In this document: positions 39,717-48,319 of the stretch, one piece after another
Position numbering within the stretch: the stretch's first letter is position 1
Layout: every line of letters starts with the position of its first letter
Source of the DNA: Pseudomonadales bacterium
Lineage (GTDB): Bacteria; Pseudomonadota; Gammaproteobacteria; Pseudomonadales; Pseudohongiellaceae
NCBI GenBank assembly: GCA_012103535.1
Contig: WLWQ01000002.1
Span: forward strand, 1,116,001-1,180,000
DNA length: 64,000 nt
Reading direction: 5' to 3'
Position numbers and translations under genes: made by a program
The notes under the pieces: generated by a model
Told to the model about the DNA's origin: nothing
What the model saw: only the letters and a program-made list of their open reading frames with translations
Database searches by the model: none

Positions 39717-40934
39717 TTACATTACCGAGCCAAGCTGGAAGATTGGCAAGTACATCGCAATCATTAATCCACCCACGAGGACACCAAGTACCGCCATTAT
39801 CATTGGTTCCATTAGTGCGGTTAATCCGTCAACGGCATTATCGACTTCGGCTTCATAAAAAACGGCACACTTGTCGAGCATTGAATCGAGAGCGCCTGAT
39901 TCTTCACCTATTCCCACCATCTGTGTAATCATCACGGGAAACAGTGTGGTGTTCTTAATCGCAAAATTAAGTTGTTGACCAGTAGTTACATCGTCTTTGA
40001 TTTTTTGTGTTGCGGTTGAATAAACAATATTGCCCGTCGCACCAGCAACTGAGTCCAAAGCATCAACTAACGGAACACCAGCCGAGAATGTTGTCGACAA
40101 GGTCCGGGTAAATCGCGCGTAACAGGAACTATTCAGGATAGGCCCAACTACTGGAAGCTTAAGTGAGATTCTTTCTACGCCGTTTTTAAACCCACTAGAC
40201 CGAACCATCATTTCTTTAAAAAATATTCCACCAGCTACGACACCAATCAGTACTTTCCACCAATGGGCTATAGCTAAATCCGAAAGGCTGAGTACAAGCT
40301 GAGTAAAGGCAGGAAGCTCTGCACCAAAGCTTGAGAATGTTTCAGCAAATTGAGGTACCACTTTAACCAGTAGGATACCAGTTACTATAATTGCGACGCA
40401 TACAACCCCAATTGGGTAGTTCATGGCCTTCTTAATTTTAGCTTTTAGAGCTTCAGACTTTTCTTTATAGGTGGCTAATCGATCCAGCATCGTTTCCAGG
40501 GCACCGGATTGTTCACCAGCATCAACCAGATTACAGAATAGGTCATCGAAGTAACGTGGATATTTGCGGATACAGTCGGCGAAATTATTACCAGCGGCGA
40601 CATCGTCCCGAATCTTCATCACCAATTCACGCATTGAGGCATTTTCAAGACTTTCCCCAACAATTTCGAAAGACTGCACCAGAGGAATGCCCGATTTCAT
40701 CATCGTCGCTAATTGGCGAGTAAATACGGCAATATCTCCCGGTTTGATCTTCTGTTTCTTTTGGCCAAAGATCTCTCTCGGCTTGCGTTTTACCTTGGTA
40801 GGGTTAACACCCTGCTTGCGTAATTGTGCCTTTACCAGAGCTTGGCTGGCACCCTGGATTTCACCTTTGGTCTTGGTTCCGTTCTTATCGGTACCTTGCC
40901 AAACGTAGATCGTTTGTGCGGCTTCAGTTGCCAT
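39717..40934 (-). CDS. pilC: Type IV pilus inner-membrane platform protein PilC
   Basis: The 405-residue protein has two GspF/T2SSF domains (about 75-195 and 275-400) and three membrane helices. Motifs: FTRQLATMMKSGIPLVQSFEIV and FTRTLSTTFSAGVPLVDALDSV mark the two repeats, with GEQSGALETMLDRLA and GEESGALDSMLDKCA. It couples the ATPases PilB and PilT to pilus polymerisation. It lies between pilB and pilD. Confidence 0.96.
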   Translation of the reverse strand: MATEAAQTIYVWQGTDKNGTKTKGEIQGASQALVKAQLRKQGVNPTKVKRKPREIFGQKKQKIKPGDIAVFTRQLATMMKSGIPLVQSFEIVGESLENASMRELVMKIRDDVAAGNNFADCIRKYPRYFDDLFCNLVDAGEQSGALETMLDRLATYKEKSEALKAKIKKAMNYPIGVVCVAIIVTGILLVKVVPQFAETFSSFGAELPAFTQLVLSLSDLAIAHWWKVLIGVVAGGIFFKEMMVRSSGFKNGVERISLKLPVVGPILNSSCYARFTRTLSTTFSAGVPLVDALDSVAGATGNIVYSTATQKIKDDVTTGQQLNFAIKNTTLFPVMITQMVGIGEESGALDSMLDKCAVFYEAEVDNAVDGLTALMEPMIMAVLGVLVGGLMIAMYLPIFQLGSVM

Positions 40935-41021
40935 AATTCACCTCAGTGATAACTAGGTGTTAGAAAGGACAGCAGTAACTATAGCATGCCAATAAAACGG
41001 CTGTCCTGATAATTTCTCTAT

Positions 41022-42718
41022 TTAAGTCAGTCTGTTAGCTTCTTCCAGACTGGTTAATCCTTGGGCTACTTTCATCAGAGCCGATTGGCGCAGGTTATTA
41101 AATCCTTCAGTCTGAGCCTGGTCGGCAATCTGTATCGAGTTACCATCTTCCATGATAATCCGAAACATGGAGTCAGTAATGGGAACTACTTCATATATTC
41201 CGACTCTGCCCTTATATCCCTCATTACAGGCTTCACAGCCAACTGCCTTGAATAATTGCGCTTCCTTGCACAGTTTTTTGTAAATCCTTCTTCTATCAAT
41301 ACTTTTTCGGGTATTTCTACGCTTTCTTTACATTTGGAGCATAATCTTCTGGCCAGCCGTTGGGCGATAATTAGGGTGACGGAAGTAGCGAGATTGAAAG
41401 CCGGAATCCCCATATTACGGAGCCTAGTTAAGGTTTCAGGGGCGCTATTGGTATGCAGCGTCGACATCACCATGTGACCAGTTTGAGCGGCTTTAATTGA
41501 GATTTCTGCTGTTTCCAGGTCTCGAATCTCACCCACCATCACCACATCGGGATCCTGGCGTAAAAAGGCTCTTAACGCTGCCGAAAAATCCAACCCGATC
41601 TTGTTGTTCACTGGAACCTGGTTAATGCCTTCAAGATTTATTTCCACCGGATCTTCGGCGGTAGAAATATTTCGCTCATTAGTATTGAGGATGTTTAATC
41701 CAGTGTACAAAGAAACTGTCTTACCACTACCAGTTGGTCCGGTGACCAGAATCAAGCCCTGGTGTTGGTGTAAGGCTTTCATATATTGATCTTTCTGAGT
41801 GTCTTCATAACCCAGTGCATCTATCCCCATTTGCGCGCTGGAAGGATCCAGAATTCTCAGCACAATTTTTTCACCCCATAAAGTGGGTAATGTGTTTACC
41901 CGAAAATCGATTGCACGAGTTTTTGAGACCTTCATTTTTATGCGGCCATCTTGCGGTATGCGTCGCTCAGAAATATCCATCTGCGACATGATCTTCACTC
42001 GCGAAGCGATTCGATTAGCAATATTAATCGGTGGCCGCGTGAGTTCGTGTAAGACACCATCGGTACGAAATCTCACACGATATGCTTTCTCATAAGGTTC
42101 AATGTGAATATCTGAAGCACCAGTTCTGATTGCGTCCAAGAGGACTTTATTGACGAATCTAACTACCGGTGTGTCGTCTGCAGCGGAGTGCTCTTCTTCC
42201 TGTTCGTCTGGATTAACTGTTTCGACATCGAGATCATCAAGAGAGATATCGTCGATTTCGCCAATATCACCGTCAGCTCCCTCCATGCGCTCCACAAACG
42301 CCGCGATTGCCTGAGAGAGTTTATCTTCTTCAACAACAACCACATCATTGTTAATGCCAGTGTGAAATTTAATCTCATCGAAAGCCGAAATGTTGGCGGG
42401 GTCTGAGACTGCGAGATAGAGTCTATTCGCACGTCGGAACAGGGGGAAAATATTGTGTTTTTTGATGAGCTTGATGTCGACGAGATCATCTGGAGCATGT
42501 TCGAAATCATAGGCGTCAAGATCGAGAAGAGGGGCACCGAATTCTTCTGCAGCGGCGACTGCTATGGATTTGCTATCCAATAGGTTTTCGCTGACCAAAT
42601 GAGTAACAAAAGGAATATCATCCTTTGCCGCTAAACTTATAGCAGCCATTGCCTTAGATTCTTCGATTAGATTATCGGAGACTAGGCGACGTGCTAATCC
42701 ACCCATTGTTGCTGACAT
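41022..42718 (-). CDS. pilB: Type IV pilus assembly ATPase PilB, C-terminus in -1 frame
   Basis: This hexameric extension ATPase has an N-terminal MshEN-like domain, then GPTGSGKTVSLYTGL (Walker A), the Asp box, VMVGEIRDLETAEI (Walker B) and STLHTN (His box). The zero frame passes the first zinc pair (CSKC) and then reads a nonsense tail to a stop at 41186. The conserved end (LCKEAQLFKAVGCEACNEGYKGR, in parts, to SLEEANRLT) continues in the -1 frame from 41273 down to the stop at 41022, with no interruption. The sum is about 565 residues, the usual PilB length. The shift is at a run of six A. The ATG at 42718 (MSATMGGLARRL) is preferred over TTG 42757. Confidence 0.93.
41273..41279 (-). other. 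Candidate -1 frameshift heptamer A_AAA_AAC in pilB
   Basis: On the mRNA strand the zero-frame codons are ACA AAA AAC, so A_AAA_AAC lies in the correct register for X_XXY_YYZ slippage. A shift of -1 gives CTG TGC AAG, the start of the conserved PilB end. A GAAGGA sequence lies five bases upstream. No strong downstream stem was found. A one-base deletion or sequencing error in the A-run (seven to six) would give the same picture. Confidence 0.6.
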
Positions 42719-42834
42719 AGCAGGGTTACATCCCAACGTTTCACAGAGCTCAATCAATCCCTATAATTATAGAAGATCAATTGATTACAGCCCTAAATTG
42801 TTGGAAAACAAGCAAAATATTGGAGGTGCTCAAA

Positions 42835-43563
42835 ATGAGTAGGTGGAAAGCGGGCGCTATTCACTTTTCTATCAGTCTGATGGTTTTTTTAGTACTTCTA
42901 GCAATAATCCTATTGCTTTGGTATCCAGGAATTCTCTTCAGCATCGACGGTGGCTGGACCGGCTTGCAAATAGTCATAGGCGTGGATCTCGTCTTGGGGC
43001 CACTGCTTACCCTCATAGTCTTCAAGTCTGGAAAGCCGGGTCTTAAATTTGATTTATCTTGTATTGTGACAGCGCAAGTCGTTTGTATGGCGGCAGGTAT
43101 GTGGATTGTCTATGCGGAAAGACCGTTGGCGCTGGTATTGGCCTATGACACTATTTACAGCGTAACCGAACAAGAATTTATAGATTACGAGAAAAACTCG
43201 GAAATACTAGAAGAGTTCGAAGGCAGTTATCCGAAACTTATTTTCGTGGAATTGCCAGAAGGGGAAGTGCAACGAGATATTGCTGCAATTCGCAGTCAGT
43301 TTATTGGAGATCCGCTTTATATCCAAACTGAAAATTACCGGGGATTTCCAGAAAAGTCTGAAGACATAACTTCAGTATTTCAAGAAAATGAGATGATACG
43401 CGCACAAATATCTGAGGAATTAGCAACGCAATTACCTGCTTCCTGCTTGCTGAGCAAATTCGTTTCCGCGGTGACGAGTGGTTATGTCTGTTTCGATCCA
43501 GAGGAACAAATCATTACAAATTTTTATGCTAATGAATATTCACGGGTCGAAACTGGAGCATAG
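42835..43563 (+). CDS. TfpX/TfpZ-family type IV pilin accessory protein
   Basis: This 242-residue membrane protein starts MSRWKAGAIHFSISL, with IDGGWTGLQIVIGVDLVLGPLLTLIVFK and KPGLKFDLSCI, which are hallmarks of the TfpX/TfpZ family. Three or four helices lie in the first 120 residues and a periplasmic domain with two cysteines (SCLLSKF, YVCFDP) follows. Relatives in Pseudomonas and Acinetobacter sit beside particular pilin alleles and affect their surface assembly. The ATG at 42835 has a perfect GGAGGT seven bases ahead; the longer open frame from 42781 lacks support. It is divergent from pilB and convergent with the downstream pilin. Confidence 0.88.
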   Translation: MSRWKAGAIHFSISLMVFLVLLAIILLLWYPGILFSIDGGWTGLQIVIGVDLVLGPLLTLIVFKSGKPGLKFDLSCIVTAQVVCMAAGMWIVYAERPLALVLAYDTIYSVTEQEFIDYEKNSEILEEFEGSYPKLIFVELPEGEVQRDIAAIRSQFIGDPLYIQTENYRGFPEKSEDITSVFQENEMIRAQISEELATQLPASCLLSKFVSAVTSGYVCFDPEEQIITNFYANEYSRVETGA

Positions 43564-43596
43564 CCGATTCGAGTAATAAAAGAAGGTTTGAGATGC

Positions 43597-44013
43597 TTAA
43601 CAGTAGCCGCCGGTTTCACAGCTGCCGCCAGAAACCCATTGAATCGGTGGAGTAACGCTTTGAGCGGCAAGAGTATAAGTCTCTCCCGCTAAGTCAGTGC
43701 CATCCGCCATCCAGGTAATAGTAATAACTCCATCAACTACATCGATTCCATGTTGTGTTGGAGTTTGAGCCTGGAGGGGAGGAATTCCTAGAGCGCCAGC
43801 ATCGGCGTCAGCTAATGAAGTGAATCGGTCAGAATGAGCCTGGGTAATTATCATGGCCCGGTAGCGACCAATGGCAAGAATAGCTTCGGAAAATTGGGCG
43901 CGATTGCGATACAAATCGTATGCAGGAAGAGCCACTGATACCAGAATACCGATAATAGCTGTCACTATCATAAGTTCTATAAGTGTAAAGCCTTTTTGTT
44001 TCCTTTGTTTCAT
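43597..44013 (-). CDS. Type IV pilin, second copy
   Basis: The 138-residue prepilin has leader MKQRKQKG cut before [24 protein letters not shown], with Glu5 of the mature protein kept. The globular domain ends in a C-terminal disulfide loop (GSCETGGYC). It shares its plan with the pilin at 44225, including the LGIP segment and a PPIQW/PPVQW motif before the loop, but is clearly diverged in the middle. Being tandem and same-strand, the pair looks like an old duplication. Whether it is a minor or alternative major pilin cannot be told. Confidence 0.92.
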   Translation of the reverse strand: MKQRKQKGFTLIELMIVTAIIGILVSVALPAYDLYRNRAQFSEAILAIGRYRAMIITQAHSDRFTSLADADAGALGIPPLQAQTPTQHGIDVVDGVITITWMADGTDLAGETYTLAAQSVTPPIQWVSGGSCETGGYC

Positions 44014-44165
44014 GGCTTTTTCCTGGTTAGAACAATTGAGTCAGTGTGGTAGCTAGTGATTATGAGATTACGGGTTACTTTAAATTAGAGTCAACACGAG
44101 GTTGGAATTATTGTTGTAGTTATAGGAGGTGGGAGAATGGGTAGAGCTGATTGCTTGGATTTGGG

Positions 44166-44205
44166 TTGGCAGCACCCGCCTTTTTAAGGGCATAGATGCT
44201 GCCAA
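44166..44205 (-). terminator. Hairpin between the two pilin genes
   Basis: TTGGCAGCA at 44166 pairs perfectly with TGCTGCCAA at 44197 (9 bp). A short inner CCTT/AAGG helix lies in the loop. It follows the pilin stop on the minus strand by about 20 bases. No T-run follows, so it is more likely an mRNA-stabilising or attenuating hairpin than a complete intrinsic terminator. Such an element would favour high levels of the first pilin relative to the second. Confidence 0.5.
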
Positions 44206-44224
44206 TTCCAATTAGGCTATCAGA

Positions 44225-44650
44225 CTAGCAGTAGCCGCTAGTCAGACAAGAACCAGATTCTGCCCACTGCACAGGTGGCGTAATGCCCTGTGGGGTAAGA
44301 ATGTAAGTGGTTCCCGCCAAAGCTTCAGCAGCACCGTTAGCGGTTGTACGCCAAGTCATGGTGATTCCACCGTTAGCAACTGCAGCACCGTGAAGATCTG
44401 CACCAGCAGTAACGTCAGCGGGGATACCTAGAGCACCACCAGTTAGCGCAGCGATGTTGGCAGGTGAACGAGTCTGAATGGCCAGTTCTACAGCTGTCTT
44501 ACGTGGTGTAACTGCAAGTACAAGTTCTGAGAAAGCTGCACGGTCAGAATAGTTCTGGTAAGCAGGAAGCGCTACCGCCGCCAGAATACCGATGATCGCT
44601 ACAACGATCATTAATTCGATTAAGGTAAAACCTTTTTGAAGTTGTTTCAT
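44225..44650 (-). CDS. pilA: Type IV pilin, major-type
   Basis: The 141-residue prepilin has the short leader MKQLQKG followed by [27 protein letters not shown], a textbook class IVa pilin helix with mature Glu5. The C-terminal disulfide loop is GSCLTSGYC. Good ribosome site and promoter-like signals lie upstream, and it is nearest the likely promoter, so it is the better candidate for the major subunit. PilD cuts the leader, and PilB and PilC polymerise the product. Confidence 0.94.
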   Translation of the reverse strand: MKQLQKGFTLIELMIVVAIIGILAAVALPAYQNYSDRAAFSELVLAVTPRKTAVELAIQTRSPANIAALTGGALGIPADVTAGADLHGAAVANGGITMTWRTTANGAAEALAGTTYILTPQGITPPVQWAESGSCLTSGYC

Positions 44651-44745
44651 TTGTCTATCTCCAGTTTGGTAAGTCGTTCATTAAAAAGTTAATGGTTTAA
44701 GATTCTGTGTTGTTTCTATTCGAGTAACAACGGTAAGCGATATAT

Positions 44746-44762
44746 ATACATAGACCGTGCCA
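44746..44762 (-). promoter_or_regulatory. Possible sigma-54 promoter of pilA
   Basis: On the minus strand TGGCACG is a perfect -24 element, followed after the right spacing by ATGTA in place of the -12 consensus TTGCA. It lies about 100 bases before the pilin ATG. Pilin genes in Pseudomonas use sigma-54 with PilR. The -12 match is weak, and the TATATATA just downstream could be a sigma-70 -10 instead. Confidence 0.35.
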
Positions 44763-44871
44763 ATTTTGAATAAAATAGATAACTTGTTGAAAAATAATAA
44801 GAAATTAGTTATTTATCGATTGGGATCGTAGGGAAATCCTAAGAGATTGCCAAAAAGGGTCAGGCAGATCG

Positions 44872-44888
44872 CTGACAAGTTTTGTCAG
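44872..44888. other. Perfect hairpin in the pilA-glycosyltransferase gap
   Basis: CTGACAA, three bases, TTGTCAG: a perfect 7-bp stem in the AT-rich 468-base gap between the divergent pilA (start 44650) and the glycosyltransferase (start 45119). No gene was found in the gap. It could be an operator or a small hairpin; its role is unknown. Confidence 0.4.
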
Positions 44889-45118
44889 GTTTGATCAATA
44901 ATTGGCCGGATAAGAGCAAATTCTGCACTGGATTCTGCTGATATTGTAAAAATTTCCGTAAAAAACACCTATTTTTAATAACAAATACAAAGAGTTAGAT
45001 GAATTAGAATTTATCTAAGTGGCAATTCTCGATCTCAAGAGCTGTCAATACACCACCGAAACCTAGAAAATGCAGCTCATTGGACGATCAATAGTATTTG
45101 AATCCCAGGACGGCGACG

Positions 45119-45979
45119 ATGAAGGTATCCCTGGTTATACCAGCAAAAAACGAAGCAGAAAGTCTGCAACAACTACTGCCCGAGCTAAAAGCCGTTGTCG
45201 GCGACGCAGAGATTGTGGTGGTCGATGATGGATCTACTGACAACACCGGCGAAGTTTGTCGGCAACATCAGGTGAAACAAATTCGTCATCCTTATAGCAA
45301 GGGTAATGGGGCGGCAATAAAAAGTGGTGCCCGTCAAGCCACCGGGGATGTCATCGTTTTCATGGATGGCGATGGACAACATCGCCCAGAAGATGTGCCG
45401 CGACTACTGGCAAAACTCGAAGAGGGATTCGACATGGTAGTTGGCGCACGTGATAAAGAATCACAGGCTGATTCGTTTCGCGCTCTTGGAAATTTTATTT
45501 ATAACAAACTTGCAACCTTACTAACTGGTCACAAGATTCTTGATCTTACTTCGGGGTTTCGTGCTGTAACGAGAAGTAAATTCAATCAATTTTTGTACTT
45601 ACTCCCAAACGGATTTTCCTATCCTACTACCTGCACCATGGCATTTTTCCGGGCAGGTTATTCAGTTGATTACATACCAATTAAGGCTGAAAAGCGCGTC
45701 GGTAGTAGTCATCTATCTATCATTAAAGATGGAATTAGGTTTCTTATAATCATATTTAAAGTAGGAACGCTTTATTCTCCTTTGAAAATATTTTTACCTG
45801 TTTCGGTGAGTTTTTTCACCTTGGGATTTGCTTACTATCTATTTACCTTTCTCTCCGATGGCAGGTTCACCAACATGGGGGTAGTGTTGTTCGTTTCCGC
45901 AATTTTCGTATTCCTGATTGGGCTAGTTTCAGAACAAATAACCACGCTCATGTACAAGGACGACCAAAGCAACTCGTAG
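45119..45979 (+). CDS. GT2-family membrane glycosyltransferase
   Basis: The 286-residue protein resembles dolichol/polyprenyl-phosphate sugar transferases (DPM1/GtrB type). An N-terminal GT-A domain has VIPAKNEAESLQQLL, VVVDDGSTDNTGEV and FMDGDGQHRPEDV (metal-binding Asp). Two C-terminal membrane helices follow at about 225-275. It would load a sugar onto a polyprenyl phosphate carrier at the inner membrane. Its position beside the pilin genes raises pilin or envelope glycosylation, but no partner flippase or final transferase is nearby. ATG 45119 has AGGA nine bases ahead; the frame is open to TTG 45098. Confidence 0.88.
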   Translation: MKVSLVIPAKNEAESLQQLLPELKAVVGDAEIVVVDDGSTDNTGEVCRQHQVKQIRHPYSKGNGAAIKSGARQATGDVIVFMDGDGQHRPEDVPRLLAKLEEGFDMVVGARDKESQADSFRALGNFIYNKLATLLTGHKILDLTSGFRAVTRSKFNQFLYLLPNGFSYPTTCTMAFFRAGYSVDYIPIKAEKRVGSSHLSIIKDGIRFLIIIFKVGTLYSPLKIFLPVSVSFFTLGFAYYLFTFLSDGRFTNMGVVLFVSAIFVFLIGLVSEQITTLMYKDDQSNS

Positions 45980-46069
45980 AACTATATTCACTACTAGCCC
46001 TGGTAAGCCGCGAAGTTAAGCTTGTGTTAATGCAGGCAGCGTTACCCTTATCGAGCAACTCATAGAACT
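45968..46069 (+). repeat. Imperfect 16-bp direct repeat after the glycosyltransferase gene
   Basis: AGCAACTCGTAGAACT at 45968-45983, covering the glycosyltransferase stop codon, recurs as AGCAACTCATAGAACT at 46054-46069 with one mismatch. The intervening 70 bases and the rest of the gap up to 46259 hold no convincing gene. It may be a small duplication scar. Confidence 0.5.
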
Positions 46070-46259
46070 TTGAGTGTTACTAAAAGATTGATTTTGTTGC
46101 AATTTGTTCCAGTTGGATAGCTTGAAAATTGAGGGTATGTGGTTTATGTTTACCGCGACTTTAACCGGCGTCATGCAAGGACATTAGACTCAACACTGTT
46201 AAAGTCGCTAAATCAAACAGCACCCAGATTCCGAGAAGCTGATTGCGGGGGAATAGAGA

Positions 46260-46652
46260 ATGAGAATTGCGGTAAAAATTGTGGGAAGCGTTGTTTTGCT
46301 ACTAAGCATCGCGCTAAGCGTGACCGCTCAGGCCCAGGACAAAACCGTTAATGACGGGGTTTTCACTGAATCACAGGCAACTTCAGGTCAGATGGTTTAC
46401 GACGCGCAATGCAAAACTTGCCACAACATGCGGTTCTATCGAGATACTTTGAGGTCTTGGAACAATCAGCCTCTGCTATATCTTTGGGAGTCCATTATGG
46501 GCACCATGCCAGCGGACAATCCAGGATCGCTAATGTTTGAAGAGTACACCAATGTCATCGCCTATATTCTTCAAGAGCAGGGATTTCCAGCCGGTGAAGC
46601 TGAATTAGATCCTGACAATGGCATGGAGACTATATCTATAGTCTCTCCATAA
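46260..46652 (+). CDS. Exported monohaem c-type cytochrome
   Basis: The 130-residue protein has a Sec signal ending AQA-QD near residue 26. One haem motif is CKTCH (Cys51, Cys54, His55), and a probable Met ligand lies in MGTMPADNPG. The closing helix YTNVIAYILQEQGFP is typical of class I cytochrome c domains related to alcohol dehydrogenase cytochrome subunits. It stands alone, so its electron partner is unknown. A strong bidirectional terminator follows. Confidence 0.88.
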   Translation: MRIAVKIVGSVVLLLSIALSVTAQAQDKTVNDGVFTESQATSGQMVYDAQCKTCHNMRFYRDTLRSWNNQPLLYLWESIMGTMPADNPGSLMFEEYTNVIAYILQEQGFPAGEAELDPDNGMETISIVSP

Positions 46653-46663
46653 AGTTTTATTCC

Positions 46664-46696
46664 AAAAAAATGCCGAACAGTGTTCGGCATTTTTTT
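46664..46696. terminator. Bidirectional terminator
   Basis: A-run, TGCCGAA, five-base loop, TTCGGCA, T-run: perfect stem flanked by seven A and seven T. It serves both the cytochrome gene (plus) and the HNH nuclease gene (minus), which converge here. A second small hairpin, GAGACTATA/TATAGTCTC at 46626-46645, lies in the last codons of the cytochrome gene. Confidence 0.93.
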
Positions 46697-46710
46697 GTCT
46701 AAATATTCTA

Positions 46711-47442
46711 CTACTGAGTATCTGCATCAGATTCTGCATTTGGATTGAATTCTGGACAATCATCGAGTATTCGAGAGATTGTGCTGCGGTCGCTCGAACT
46801 TAATTGAAGATCATACTTATCCGATAGTTGATCCCAGAGAGCGACATATTGACACTCAAATTCTTCTCTTGGCAGGTAGCGGCTCGGACCTCGATCACGT
46901 TTACGCCGAACCTCTCTCCTTTCTATTAGGATCATGTTCATCGGATCATTAGAGAACTGTAGTTTTTTCTCCGGTTCCCAGCGGTCGCCGCCATGTGTAT
47001 GGGCATACATTCTCGGAATTATATGATCAATTTCTACCTGTACGGCAACTTCAAATAGCTCACCGGTGTATTCGTCAAACCATTCCCCAGTGCGTACGAC
47101 ACAATTTCTTGGGTTGGTGTATCTGACTTCGATGCGGCTGGTCAGAATTAACATTTCCTGGCGAGTAGATTGGCAGTCGCCGTCGAAATCAAGTTCGAAA
47201 TTCCAATCATCATCATTAAAGAATTTTTCCCTTGCACGATAGTCGGTAAACAAACTATCTCTAGGTCGGCGAGAAAAATCGAAAGTATCGGGCATTTCAC
47301 AACCGCCCATATGGCAATGATAGGAGCGTTGCCAATAGTGACCTCCGTTTTCATCGAGATTGCCTGCGTGTCCGAAAAGTAGGCTGGGTACTAGCCAGAA
47401 GCTAATTACCCCGGAAAGTAGAAGGAGTGGCTTTTTTATCAT
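46711..47442 (-). CDS. Exported HNH-family nuclease
   Basis: The 243-residue protein has a Sec signal (LLLLSGVISFWLVPSLLFGHA). Right after it comes a HAGNLDENGGHYWQRSYHCH motif, resembling the YHYH/excalibur-like zinc segment found beside exported nucleases. The C-terminal half has EIDHIIPRMYAHTHGG and FSNDPMNMILIERREVRRKRDRGP, which fit the GmrSD/DUF1524-like HNH fold with a DH catalytic pair and an N-rich helix. It is likely a periplasmic or secreted nuclease for DNA uptake or nutrient use. Its nearness to pilus genes is suggestive only. Confidence 0.78.
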   Translation of the reverse strand: MIKKPLLLLSGVISFWLVPSLLFGHAGNLDENGGHYWQRSYHCHMGGCEMPDTFDFSRRPRDSLFTDYRAREKFFNDDDWNFELDFDGDCQSTRQEMLILTSRIEVRYTNPRNCVVRTGEWFDEYTGELFEVAVQVEIDHIIPRMYAHTHGGDRWEPEKKLQFSNDPMNMILIERREVRRKRDRGPSRYLPREEFECQYVALWDQLSDKYDLQLSSSDRSTISRILDDCPEFNPNAESDADTQ

Positions 47443-47474
47443 GTTTTCTCCCTACGCTTCATGAAGGCCGCTGC

Positions 47475-48308
47475 TTAGTCTTGTACCAGCAACGATAAAT
47501 CTATTGCCTGGCAGTTCTTAGTCAGGCTGCCAACCGAGATATAGTCTACGCCAGTTTCAGCAATATTGACCAGTGTCTCCGCATTAATTCCTCCAGAAGC
47601 CTCGAGTTTACAAGGACCGGAATTCAGGCTCACCGCCTGTTCGATGTTCTCCAGGGAAAAATTATCCAACATCACGATGTCAGGATGAGCTTCCAGCGCC
47701 TGCTTCAATTCCTCGAGATCTTTTACTTCAACTTCCAGTGTTTTGTCTGGGTGCAGATTTCGGGCATTTGTGATGGCAGCAACAATGCCACCGCAGGCAG
47801 AGATATGGTTTTCCTTAATCAAATAGGCATCAAATAATCCCTGTCGATGATTAGTACCGCCACCGACTCTAACCGCGTACTTCTGTGCTGTTCGCAATCC
47901 AGGAATGGTTTTTCTCGTATCTAGTAAAGTTGCCGTAGTGGCGGAAACTAGATTCACAAGTTGATTAGTTTGGGTAGCAGTAGCAGAAAGAGTTTGTAGA
48001 AAATTTAAAGCCGTACGTTCTCCACTAAGAATTGCTCGCGCCGGGCCTTTAATGAGCGCAAGCGTTGTAGATGGTTTTACTCTATCTCCCTCATTAATCG
48101 ACCATTCAATCACAAGCTTGGAATCAAGCTGTGCATAGACTTCGTTTACCCAAGGAATACCGCACACCACCGCTGCCTCTCGGCATTCTATAATCGCAGT
48201 AATCTCTTTCGATTCTGGAAGAAGTTCAGCGGTGATATCGCCGGGTCCTAAATCTTCAGCTAGAGCTATTTGAACAGTGTGAGCTAGATTATCAGGAGGG
48301 GTGAACAT
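47475..48308 (-). CDS. nadC: Quinolinate phosphoribosyltransferase
   Basis: The 277-residue type II phosphoribosyltransferase makes nicotinate mononucleotide from quinolinate in NAD synthesis. Motifs: ALAEDLGPGDITAELL, ERTALNFLQTLSATAT, LLDTRKTIPGLRTAQKYAVRVGGGTNHRQGLFDAYLIKENHI (in segments), EVEVKDLEEL and LEASGGINAETL. It lies 11 bases from the aspartic protease gene and 32 from the HNH gene, and near pil genes as in Pseudomonas. Confidence 0.97.
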   Translation of the reverse strand: MFTPPDNLAHTVQIALAEDLGPGDITAELLPESKEITAIIECREAAVVCGIPWVNEVYAQLDSKLVIEWSINEGDRVKPSTTLALIKGPARAILSGERTALNFLQTLSATATQTNQLVNLVSATTATLLDTRKTIPGLRTAQKYAVRVGGGTNHRQGLFDAYLIKENHISACGGIVAAITNARNLHPDKTLEVEVKDLEELKQALEAHPDIVMLDNFSLENIEQAVSLNSGPCKLEASGGINAETLVNIAETGVDYISVGSLTKNCQAIDLSLLVQD

Positions 48309-48319
48309 GTTTTTTAATC

